A stretch of 35,286 nt of DNA. Origin: Phycisphaeraceae bacterium (GTDB lineage: Bacteria; Planctomycetota; Phycisphaerae; Phycisphaerales; UBA1924). The position numbers and the translations under genes were made by a program. The stretch covers positions 1-35,286 of the forward strand of contig JAHBXE010000026.1 in NCBI GenBank assembly GCA_019636625.1, read 5' to 3'. The notes beneath the pieces are model-generated. The model ran no database searches. It was given only the letters and a program-made list of their open reading frames with translations, and was not told where the DNA came from. Shown here in pieces: positions 1-7,994 of the stretch (its first letter is position 1; each line of letters opens with the position of its first letter).

Positions 1-587
1 CCTGAGTTTTGCCAGCGAGGATCGGCGGCTCGCCACTGATTGTTCCGCCAGTAGGCACATCGGTGCGCGGGTACTCCGCCGACCATCTCGAAAACGCCAC
101 CGATGAACAAAGAGCCCTTTGCGAAGGCGATGGTTCGAACTTCAATCAGAGTGCCGCCGGAAATGCCTCCACCAATTGCCTGCCAAGTCGAACCTGTCCA
201 TCGAGCAGGAGAACTGATCGGTTGGCCATTCAACGACAAACCTACAGATCCAACGAATAGCTGTTCTGGTTCGAGTCCAGAGCCATCAGGATCGTGCGTT
301 GTCAAACAGAGGCCGCTCCCGGGAAGGCCCTCACCCATCGCTGCCCAATGAGCGCCGTCCCAAGCGCCGACCAGAGTCATGGATGTGCCGCCGCCATGAA
401 AGAAGTTTCCGCCCGCGATCAGCAGCGGCGTAGCGCGGGGGCCGGGGTTCCACACCGTCATTGACTTGACTTCATCGTCGAGCCACTGGCTCTGAGGCAT
501 GGGGATCCACTGGGGAACGCATTGCGCACCCGCCACGCCCGCGCTCACCGCCAGTGCCAATGCCGTTGCCGTATGCCGTGGTTTCAA
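1..587 (-). CDS. Secreted beta-propeller/kelch-like repeat protein, N-terminal part (runs off the left edge)
   Basis: An uninterrupted minus-strand frame runs from a TTG at 587 to the window edge, about 195 codons. The TTG has an AGGAGG eight bases upstream, which decides this start. It opens a textbook signal peptide: basic KPRH, then an Ala/Leu/Val-rich core, with likely cleavage after AGA and before QCVPQW. The mature part repeats a theme: an LLIAGGNF-type strand, then WDGAHWAAMGEGL, then TTHDPDGSGLEPEQLFVGSV, then a second WTGSTWQAIGGGI and LFIGGVFEMVGG. This is the style of planctomycete secreted proteins with blades of the form aggregate-value, 'WDG..W..LG.G'. I infer a propeller or kelch-like fold and export across the inner membrane. 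Function is unknown. It is followed at once, on the same strand, by the upstream beta-helix locus with only 31 bp between them. No stop is visible, so the length and any C-terminal anchor are unknown. Confidence 0.75.
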   Translation of the reverse strand, partial: MKPRHTATALALAVSAGVAGAQCVPQWIPMPQSQWLDDEVKSMTVWNPGPRATPLLIAGGNFFHGGGTSMTLVGAWDGAHWAAMGEGLPGSGLCLTTHDPDGSGLEPEQLFVGSVGLSLNGQPISSPARWTGSTWQAIGGGISGGTLIEVRTIAFAKGSLFIGGVFEMVGGVPAHRCAYWRNNQWRAADPRWQNS

Positions 588-618
588 CCCTGCGGCCTCC
601 TGCCCGCTTCACGTGATA

Positions 619-3075
619 TTACCAATCAAGCGTCCCATCCGTAGGACATGCTGGCGGGTGCTGGTAAATGCGTTCGCCGCTGCTGGGGAACCACGTCGTG
701 AATAGGATCGCCTCCGGCCCGGCATTGTTCGCCGTCTGGACGGCGACGCCGTCCGCAAACGTCACCCGTTTGTTTCCGGACAGCGGCATGGCCCTGTACC
801 CCTGATCGCACGGCCAGCCGTTGAACTGCGTGTTGGGACACACGCAGTCGATCATGTTGCTCGCGCATTCGGTCGGGATCTGCCAGCGGTTGGCATACTC
901 GTCGGTAGAAACCCACGTTTGCGCTGGCCAGTGCCAGCCCAGCCCGCCCGATCCGGCGCACGTCGCCTCCCACGCAACCGGCCAAGTGGCGTTTCCGAAG
1001 GTACCCGGAACGGCCGGCGCGGGGGCCGTCTCGTGCCTTCCTGTCAGCCCGTTGAAGACAAACAGGTACTGCGTGTGCCGCACGTAGTTCCGAGTCACCA
1101 CCCACCCGTCCGCCCCCATGTCCCAGTACAAGCCCCGAAGCTGCCCATCGTACGCATGCACCGCGTACTGTCGGATGTCGTGGATGAAGTTGGAGTCCAG
1201 AATCGAAGGGTTGGACTCTGCTGGATTATCCGCGGACCCGAACATGTAGATCCCGCCTCCATCGGCTAGGTGCGTGCACACGGTATGGACCTCGTTGCGA
1301 ACGATAGTGAGCCCGAGATTGCTGAAGTACCGCCGGCCATTGTGAGGCGCGCAGCCCGAAGGCTGGGTCTGGTGGTTCCAACTGTGGGACTGGAAACCGC
1401 CGATCGACATCCCCGACCACCCACCGTTGGAGATGCGGCAGTTGGAGACTTCCGTGCCGATCGTATGTGCGATGTACACGCCCACGGCGTCGCGGTACAT
1501 AGTTCCGTAGTCATGCACCCAGGAGTGGATCATCCGGTTGTTGGCGCTCCGCTCGGACTTGGTCGGCGAGGCGCCGATGGAGGTCCAGTCGTCGATGTCC
1601 GCCAGTTCATCCCCGATCCAGACCCCGTGGCCGCCGGTGTCGAAGACCTCGCAGCGTTCGATATAGTTGTCATGGCTTTCGATGTAGTACCCCGGTGCGC
1701 CTCGCCAGGTGTGGACCGCAAGCCCCGTGCCGCTAACGTGCGCGATCCGGCACCCGATGAGGGAGCAAGACTCAGCGCCCGCCAACACCACCGCGGGCTT
1801 CAGGAGTGTGTAGTTGTTGGACCATCCCCAGCTGTCGTTGTGCCATTGGTTGCCGGACTGGATGGTGGCGTACCCGGGGGTTACGCCGTCCGCCTGCTTT
1901 GGAAAGGGCATGTGGGCGTAGGCGAAGTCCAGGCCCTCGAACGAGAGGTGCGACGCCCGGTCCACGACCAGCAGCTGCTCCAGCACCGGAATGGTGATTT
2001 GCAGATTGGTTAGATCGGGGTGCTGGCACAGGACGATGCACACGGAGTGGGATGACTGGTCGTAGTACCACTCGAACACCCGATCGAGGAAGGCGTAGTC
2101 GTTCTCGAAGTACGCCTGCGTGTGCGCTATTGCGGGATCGGTCGATCCCCTGACTTCAATGTCGAGTTGTTCACCTTGCATGTGCAGCACCCCGAAGCCG
2201 CCGAGATCGTGGTTGCCGCTGCCTCCGTAGGGGAGCGAGATGTTGGCGATATGAGTCTCCCACGTCAACGTCACAGACTGGCCCGTGGTTGACGCGAAAT
2301 CAACTCCTATCTGACGTGGTGCTACATATCCCCAGAGTCCAACGACTTCAACTTGGCTCCAATTGACTCCAGATGGGATGCCAGATTGGTCCGATGGTGC
2401 AACAAAAGTGACCCTGTGTAATCTCGCTGGTGGAGCTGGTGGAGTTGTTATCACTTCGCGCTCCACAACGTCGACCCGCATGTGCCCTCTACCTTGACAG
2501 GCCGACGGCCGCGTCTGCGGGTTCGGCTAAGTCGCCGTGCACGCTGGCGGCGGATTTGGAAATCTGGCCCTCGGGCAGCGCCGCGCGTTGACCCAGAGGT
2601 CCCTGGGGGCAATGGAGACAGATTCGGGGAGGTAGGCCCGATAGATCGTTCCACCGGCGACACAGCCTTCGGCGGTCCATCCGGTCACACGGTATCCGCC
2701 GGAAAACAGCACATCATCTTCGTACTGAGTCTCAGAGGCGGGATTGGGATCCCATGCGATGTACCGAATGGGGTAGTTCGACCAGCCGGAATCCTGTGAT
2801 TCGAACAACAGAGGTTGAGTCAGCGTGTACTCGGCTCCGGCGATGAACACGGTGATCGGCAGGTTCTGAGCGTTCGTCTGCGCCCTGTACTCCCTGATCG
2901 AATCGCGGGCCCGCATAACAGTCGCAAATGGTGCCTGTGCTGAATTCTGCTGCCAAGTGCGATTGTCATTGCCCCAGTATCCAACGTACAAGTTGAGTTC
3001 CTCCTGCGCCGACGCCATCCCGCTTGAAGCGAGAGCCGCCACCAGGGTGCACAACAGCCGAAGTTTGCATTACAT
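619..3075 (-). pseudogene. Right-handed parallel beta-helix surface protein, interrupted by two in-frame stops
   Basis: One frame (about 819 codons) encodes a beta-helix protein but carries two stops. An AGGAGG lies eight bases before an ATG at 3075, and the very next codon is TAA (3072-3070). The frame then reads a normal signal peptide, CKLRLLCTLVAALASSGMASA, before QEELNLYVGYWGNDN. A TAG at 2529-2527 follows LWVNARRCPRARFPNPPPACTAT. After 15 codons the same frame continues as a long product to 619. The N-terminal part (DSIREYRAQT, FIAGAEYTLTQPLLFESQDSGW, LFSGGYRVTGW) and the C-terminal part (repeated N-x-I-x2-C turns, GGHGVWIGDE, GGGIYMFG) match the family of secreted polysaccharide-acting or adhesive beta-helix proteins from start to finish. 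I read this as a decayed gene. If expressed, internal starts at 3054 (TTG) or 2481 (ATG) would give 175 and 620 residues. A sequencing error at either site is possible. Confidence 0.7.
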
Positions 3076-3387
3076 GACAGATTCCTCCTCGATCCCTTGA
3101 TCGCTGGGAGAAACCTACAGCGGAACCCTCGGAACACAACTGCCGGCAGAGTTCTACAGCACACATTTCTGTTATTGGGGGGGTCGCGACGTTGGTTACC
3201 GGGTTTGGGCCGAGTCGAGGAGTCGGGCGGGTGGCAACAAAATGCTCGGGACATGAGCCACCGAGATCGCCGCGGCGTGGCTTTGCGTTTTCGGCCGTGT
3301 GCCTGCCCATTTCACGCCTGGCTTCCTCCAGCAAGCGTCGCAAGCCGCCAATCGTTCACCCTCCCCACCCAAACTCCCCCTGCCTCT

Positions 3388-3528
3388 CAAGACGCTCAAG
3401 CCGTGAGCATCTTGCCTCCCCCACCTTGAGCGCCTTGTTTCAAAAACCCGCCCCACGCCACCAAAAACCCCGATCCCCACCCCCGCAAGATGCTCAATCT
3501 CCCTCTCCCACACACCTTGAGCACCTTG
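3388..3528. repeat. Five copies of a 13-bp repeat, consensus CAAGRYGCTCAAG, in both orientations
   Basis: The 459-bp gap between the beta-helix start (3075) and the methyltransferase stop (3535) has no convincing gene and is very C-rich on the plus strand. In it CAAGACGCTCAAG (3388-3400) and CAAGATGCTCAAT (3486-3498) lie on the plus strand. The reverse complement occurs at 3402-3414 (two mismatches at its edge), 3425-3437 and 3516-3528. Opposed neighbours can pair: 3388-3398 with 3404-3414 around a 5-base loop, and 3486-3497 with 3517-3528 around a longer loop, each with one mismatch. The last copy ends six bases before the stop codon at 3535. No T-tract follows either hairpin, so they are not classical intrinsic terminators. 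Confidence 0.7.
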
Positions 3529-3534
3529 AATCCC

Positions 3535-5385
3535 TCACTCCCCCCGCTTCACCGCCCGCACCCCCAGGAACATCGGGATCTCCCGCCGCGCCCGGTTCTC
3601 CTCTACCGCCCGAGGCCCCGGCTGGCTCACGCGCAGGCTCGGCCATTCCTCGATTGTCTCAATCACAAACCCCGCCTCCGCCAACGCCTTCGAATACGCC
3701 TGCAGCGGTCGATGGAACGTCCAGGTCTGGACCGCCTCCGCCCCGTGCGCGGCGTACCCGGGATTCATGGTGATCGGTGTCTGCCCGGTCGAGAGGTAGC
3801 CATCCACGCGCCGGAACTGCCGCCCTCCCCCGGCCGCATCCCACCCCCACGATGTCTGTCCCGGGGCTCGGAATGCAGGGTGCAGAATCACGAACACCAG
3901 CGTCCCTCCCGGCGCCAGCGCCGACGCCGCCCCCCGCAGCACCGGCTCCAGCGGATCGATGTTCATCAAAGCCATGATGCACGTCACCGCGTCAAACGGA
4001 CCGCCGAGCGCCGGCCCATCCAGCGATCGCGCATCTCCTTCCTCAAACCGCAGCGAGAGCCCCTCCGATCGTGCCTTCGCCGCCTCGATCAGACGTGGGG
4101 AAGCATCCACCCCAACCGGCGACACTCCCAGTTCCGCGAGTTTCCTGCACAAGTGCCCCTGCCCGCACGCGATGTCGAGCACCCTCATCCCCGCCAGCGG
4201 ACGCAGCAGACGCAGCGTGCCCGGCACGATCACCTGGTCAAAATGGTCGCTGCGCCCTTCCTCGACCAACTGATCGTACCACAGGGCGACTTCATCCCAC
4301 GACGTCTCCGCCGCGGCGCGTTGGCGGACCTTCGCGTCGGGCGCTGCCGCCGGCTCACGTGTTGTCTCTGAGGCGGCCGGCGGCTGCATGCCGACCGCAC
4401 GAAAGAAGCTCGCGGGCGCGGGGCTGACGTAACGCACGGATTCGCCCGTGGTCGGGTGCGTGAATCCCAGGTCCGTCGCATGCAGCGCGGTCCGCTGAAT
4501 CGGGTCGTTCGTCGCGCCGAATCGACGGTCGCCGATGATGGGATGGCCCAGTTCCTTCATGTGAAGCCGGATCTGGTTCTTCCTGCCTGTTTCCAGCCGC
4601 AACTGCACGAGGGTCCGACCATTGCCGTACCCAAGCACGCGGTAATGTGTCACGGCCAGCTGCGGCTTGTCGGGGACCTCGCCGGGATGCCGCGGCCCGC
4701 CGGCACGCTTGCCCACCCAGCGTTCGCGCCTCGCCTCGGCGCCAGTGTGCCGGGCTGTTTCCCCCACCCCGAGGCTCCTCGTATTCCCGAACTCATCTTC
4801 GGTGATGAAGCTCTGCACGGTGCCCGCGGGAAGAGCGGGCTGCCTCTCCTTGGGCCCGCCGCCGACGAGCCCTTCGACAACAGCCGAGTACAGCCGCTTG
4901 ATGCGCTTGGCCTTGAAGTCTTCCTTGAGCCAGTGGAACGCTTTCTCGCTCTTCGCAAAGACCAGGAGTCCCGAAGCCTCCTTGTCAAGGCGGTGGATGA
5001 TCCACACCTTGACCGGCTTTCGAGTTCGCCGCGAGGACTTCACATAGTCCTTGACCTGATCAAACAGCGACTCGCGATCCTCACCCGGCATGTTGGCTGT
5101 CAACACGCCCGGTGGCTTGTCGACCACCAGGATGTCCGCATCTTCGTGAACGATGTTCAGTTGGCGGGTGTACCCGAGCGGCTTGGGCGGGCGGCGATCA
5201 AATGGGCCCAGCCCCTTCGAACCAAATGGCGGCTTTCGTGGACCGCCCGGCCTCCCCTGAGGCCTGCCACCCACCGGTCCTCCCACTTTGACCGCTGGGC
5301 GGCTCGGAGTCACGCGAACGGGCTTGAGCGGCCCCGTGGGCGTCGGACCGGGCTTGCTGCTCTTCTTGACGGGTCCCTTGGCCAT
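3535..5385 (-). CDS. RluA-family pseudouridine synthase fused to a class I SAM methyltransferase
   Basis: 616 residues. Residues 1-70 are a basic Lys/Pro/Gly-rich tail. About 75-340 is an RluA-type pseudouridine synthase: DILVVDKPPGVLTA, the catalytic-aspartate motif HRLDKEASGLLVFAK at about 131, and GRKNQIRLHMKELGHPIIGDRRFG near its end. It should isomerise uridines in rRNA or tRNA. About 365-600 is a Rossmann methyltransferase with SAM motif I VLDIACGQGHLCRKL near residue 400, then GVDASPRLIEAA and an acidic EEGDARSL. The closest style is small-molecule or quinone-type methylases, but the substrate is not readable. The start chosen is the ATG at 5385, whose A is the last base of the coaB TAA (TAATG), so translation is probably coupled. 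A 15-residue upstream extension is open but lies inside coaB. Both domains look intact, with the key residues present. Confidence 0.88.
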   Translation of the reverse strand: MAKGPVKKSSKPGPTPTGPLKPVRVTPSRPAVKVGGPVGGRPQGRPGGPRKPPFGSKGLGPFDRRPPKPLGYTRQLNIVHEDADILVVDKPPGVLTANMPGEDRESLFDQVKDYVKSSRRTRKPVKVWIIHRLDKEASGLLVFAKSEKAFHWLKEDFKAKRIKRLYSAVVEGLVGGGPKERQPALPAGTVQSFITEDEFGNTRSLGVGETARHTGAEARRERWVGKRAGGPRHPGEVPDKPQLAVTHYRVLGYGNGRTLVQLRLETGRKNQIRLHMKELGHPIIGDRRFGATNDPIQRTALHATDLGFTHPTTGESVRYVSPAPASFFRAVGMQPPAASETTREPAAAPDAKVRQRAAAETSWDEVALWYDQLVEEGRSDHFDQVIVPGTLRLLRPLAGMRVLDIACGQGHLCRKLAELGVSPVGVDASPRLIEAAKARSEGLSLRFEEGDARSLDGPALGGPFDAVTCIMALMNIDPLEPVLRGAASALAPGGTLVFVILHPAFRAPGQTSWGWDAAGGGRQFRRVDGYLSTGQTPITMNPGYAAHGAEAVQTWTFHRPLQAYSKALAEAGFVIETIEEWPSLRVSQPGPRAVEENRARREIPMFLGVRAVKRGE

Positions 5386-6062
5386 TACCCGGCCCGCCCG
5401 GAGCGCTGCTCGATAATGGTCATCAGCCACGGAGCAAACTCGGTCTTGGAAAGCACGCCCCCCGTGCGAACTTCCGTGCCGTCCTTGCCAAGGACAATCG
5501 CCTCAATCGACTCCCCATCCATGGTCTCGAGCGGATTGCCCACGACCATGTCGATCTTCTTCCGCTCCAGCTTCTGCCGCGCCGAGGCGAGAAGCTCCTC
5601 CCGAGGTTCAAGGGCAAACCCCACCAGGAGTTGATCGGGCTTGCGTTTCGCCGCGACCTGGGCGAGCAGATCCGGCGTGGGTTCAAGCTCGAGCGTGAGC
5701 TTCTCGTTCTTCCTCCGAAACTTGCCCCCGAAGAAGGCCGGATCAACCTTGGGGCGGTAATCGGCCACCGCCGCGGCCATGACGAGCACCCGGCACTTTG
5801 GCGCCTCTTCCGCAAGCAGCGCCTCCAGATCAGCACAGGTCCGGAACCGAACGACGCGAACCCGCGAATCGGATGGTGTTCGGGTAACAGGTCCAAGAAG
5901 CAGCGTCACCGCCCACCCGCGCCGGGCGGCTTCATCGGCCAGAGCCACTCCCAGTCGGCCGGACGACCGGTTTCCCAGGAATCGGACAGCGTCGATGGGC
6001 TCGTGGGTGGGGCCGGCGGTGATCAACAGGGTCTTGGCCGCGGCGGGGGCGGAATGGCTCAC
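5385..6062 (-). CDS. coaB: Phosphopantothenate--cysteine ligase, stand-alone CoaB domain
   Basis: 225 residues, starting at GTG 6062. CoaB joins cysteine to 4'-phosphopantothenate in coenzyme A synthesis, using a nucleotide triphosphate. The N-terminus TLLITAGPTHEPIDAVRFLGNRSSGRLG is the nucleotide-binding signature of the family with its conserved Asn. AAAVADYRPK follows, then KLTLELEPTPDLLAQ and LLVGFALEP, and the C-terminal VVGNPLETMDGE loop. In most bacteria CoaB is the C-terminal half of a CoaBC fusion of about 400 residues with a flavin decarboxylase. Here only the ligase half is present and CoaC must lie elsewhere. It overlaps the downstream pseudouridine synthase fusion by one base and diverges from the secretion operon across a 145-bp gap. 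I see no clear sigma-70 promoter in that gap, only a short palindrome, CGTACGGTACG, at 6148-6158. Confidence 0.88.
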   Translation of the reverse strand: MSHSAPAAAKTLLITAGPTHEPIDAVRFLGNRSSGRLGVALADEAARRGWAVTLLLGPVTRTPSDSRVRVVRFRTCADLEALLAEEAPKCRVLVMAAAVADYRPKVDPAFFGGKFRRKNEKLTLELEPTPDLLAQVAAKRKPDQLLVGFALEPREELLASARQKLERKKIDMVVGNPLETMDGESIEAIVLGKDGTEVRTGGVLSKTEFAPWLMTIIEQRSGRAG

Positions 6063-6207
6063 GTGGCGTCGGCTCCGAAGAGGCGAAGGGATGCGGAGAT
6101 GTTAGGGCGCCGGAAACCTGAAGGAACCTTTACGCGCGGCGGATCTGCGTACGGTACGATGTAGACCGGCGCCATGAAGGCGGCGAATCGAGGGAGCAGT
6201 CTGGCTG

Positions 6208-7947
6208 ATGGCACGATCACGACAACAGCTTGGTGACATTCTGGTCGGGTGGGGGCTGCTGACCCCTGCCCAGGTGGAACAGGCGGGCAAGGTATCCGCC
6301 GGCTCCGGGAAGCGACTCGGAGATGTCATCGTTGAACTTGGTTTCGCAAAAGAAGACCAGGTGGCCAAGGGGCTGGCCAAGCAGTACGGGTACGAGTATG
6401 TCGACCTCAGCGCCAACGGCGTCGGCAAGCAGATTGACATCAAGCTTCTCCCCGATGATCTGATCAAAAAGCACACCATCCTGCCGCTGGAAAAGTCGAA
6501 CGGCAAGCTCAAGCTGATCATCCACGACCCCGGCGATCTGGAGCTGCTCGACATGCTCCGGTTCCGCCTCAATGTCGAGATCGAGCCCCGGATCGCCCCC
6601 CGTTCGCAGATCAAGAAGTTCATCGAGGGCGCGGGGGGCGCGAGCCCGGCCATGACCAAGATGGTCGAGGCGGGCCAGTCGCTTGTGACCGAATCGATCG
6701 ACAAGTCGGTGGACAAGTCCGTTGACAAGTCGATGGACAAGTCGATCGACGTGGTGTCGGAAGACGCCCCGATCGTCCGACTTGTGAACCGCATCATCAC
6801 CGAAGCCGTGAAGATGCGGGCGTCGGATATTCATATCGAACCGATGGCCGACCGCGTGCGTCTGCGGTACCGGATCGACGGCGCGTGCATGGAGCGCGAC
6901 AACCTGCCCAAGCGCATGCAGAACGCGCTGCTCTCCCGCGTCAAGCTGATGGCGGGCATGAACATCGCTGAGCGGCGCATCCCGCAGGACGGCCGCATCA
7001 AGTTCGAGGTGGATCAGGTCCAGATCGACTTCCGTGTGTCGGCCTGCCCCGCCTACCACGGCGAGTCGGTTGTGCTGCGTATTCTGCGTCCCGATTCGGT
7101 TCGCATCGGCTTGGAAAATCTGGGATTCGAGCCCGACAACCTGCAGGTGTTCAACAAGATCATCCGCCGACCCAACGGCATCTTCCTTGTGACCGGTCCG
7201 ACCGGCTCGGGCAAGACCACCACGCTCTACTCCGCGCTCGATGTCCTCAATCGGCCGGACAAGAAGATCATTACCGCCGAAGACCCGGTCGAATACAACT
7301 TTGCGGGTATCAACCAGTGCCAGGTCAATGACAAGATCGGCCTCACGTTCCCCGCGATCTTGCGATCGATGCTCCGCCAGGCCCCGAACGTGATCCTGGT
7401 CGGTGAAATCCGTGACAAGGAAGTGGCCGAGATCGCCATCCAGGCCGCCCTCACCGGTCACCTGGTCTTCTCGACGCTCCACACCAATGACGCCCCCTCG
7501 GCGATCACCCGTCTCATCGACATGGGTGTCAAGCCCTTCCTGGTCGCGTCATCCATCCAGGCCATCATGGCCCAGCGGCTCGTCCGCATTCTGTGCAAGG
7601 AATGCAAGACCCTCGACAACAACCCCGATCACAAGTACCTCCGCCTCCTCGGCATTACACCGGACGAGGCCAAGGGCCGCGTGATGAAGCCCGTCGGATG
7701 CCCGAACTGCAACAACACCGGGTACCGCGGCCGCAAGGCCATCTTCGAGATGATGACCATGAACAGCGAGATCCGCGAGCTCGCGTTCAAGCTGGCCCCG
7801 ATCAACCAGATCCGTCACGCGGCGATCGTGAATGGCATGCGCCCGCTCGCCTACGACGGCAAGATCAAGGTCCTCAAGGGCATGACGACGCCCATCGAAG
7901 TATCCATGTCCGCCCAGATTGACGAGTTCGCCGAAGCCAAGAAGTAA
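6208..7947 (+). CDS. GspE/PilB-type secretion ATPase, copy 1
   Basis: 579 residues, ATG at 6208 with GAGGGAG upstream. Cytoplasmic hexameric ATPase powering assembly of a pseudopilus or type IV pilus. Residues 1-150 are an N1E/MshEN-type domain (LGDILVGWGLLTPAQVEQA repeats of the c-di-GMP-binding style). Residues 163-181 are a tetrapeptide repeat linker of DKS units. The core follows: ASDIHIEP, Walker A GPTGSGKTT near 330, Asp box ITAEDPVEY, Walker B VILVGEIRD near 394, and His box TGHLVFSTLHTNDAP near 417. Two CxxC pairs (CKEC near 463, CPNC near 497) form the zinc-binding tetracysteine of GspE/PilB. It is first in the operon, 47 bp before pilT. A short perfect hairpin (ATCCCC-GCC-GGGGAT, 7959-7973) lies in that gap. 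Whether it serves secretion or pili cannot be decided from sequence alone. Confidence 0.93.
   Translation: MARSRQQLGDILVGWGLLTPAQVEQAGKVSAGSGKRLGDVIVELGFAKEDQVAKGLAKQYGYEYVDLSANGVGKQIDIKLLPDDLIKKHTILPLEKSNGKLKLIIHDPGDLELLDMLRFRLNVEIEPRIAPRSQIKKFIEGAGGASPAMTKMVEAGQSLVTESIDKSVDKSVDKSMDKSIDVVSEDAPIVRLVNRIITEAVKMRASDIHIEPMADRVRLRYRIDGACMERDNLPKRMQNALLSRVKLMAGMNIAERRIPQDGRIKFEVDQVQIDFRVSACPAYHGESVVLRILRPDSVRIGLENLGFEPDNLQVFNKIIRRPNGIFLVTGPTGSGKTTTLYSALDVLNRPDKKIITAEDPVEYNFAGINQCQVNDKIGLTFPAILRSMLRQAPNVILVGEIRDKEVAEIAIQAALTGHLVFSTLHTNDAPSAITRLIDMGVKPFLVASSIQAIMAQRLVRILCKECKTLDNNPDHKYLRLLGITPDEAKGRVMKPVGCPNCNNTGYRGRKAIFEMMTMNSEIRELAFKLAPINQIRHAAIVNGMRPLAYDGKIKVLKGMTTPIEVSMSAQIDEFAEAKK
6694..6750 (+). 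repeat. 12-bp tandem repeat encoding a (S-[IVM]-D-K) linker
   Basis: Four full 12-bp units of the type TCGATCGACAAG, TCGGTGGACAAG, TCCGTTGACAAG, TCGATGGACAAG plus a 9-bp partial unit, in frame inside the first secretion ATPase. They encode repeated S-x-D-K with alternating charge and sit exactly between the N-terminal domain and the ATPase core. Copy number can change without breaking the frame. The second ATPase in this operon lacks the repeat. Confidence 0.85.
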
Positions 7948-7994
7948 CCGCCCCGCCCATCCCCGCCGGGGATCGGGCCGTCGAAGGAAGTCTC

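Noticed and set aside
619..3075. Programmed stop readthrough or recoding of TAA/TAG
   Set aside because: Other genes here end at TAA and TGA normally and no readthrough signal is visible. A decayed gene is simpler.
3388..3528. CRISPR array
   Set aside because: Repeats are 13 bp, in mixed orientation and irregular spacing, and no cas genes are present.
3192..3773. Plus-strand frame of 193 codons across the C-rich gap
   Set aside because: Ser/Pro-rich low complexity from the C-rich strand. It runs into the antisense of the methyltransferase and has no ribosome site.
4456..5634. Long plus-strand open frame (392 codons) opposite the RluA-methyltransferase gene
   Set aside because: It lies wholly over well-conserved genes on the other strand and its translation has no family motifs. 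It is a high-GC antisense shadow.
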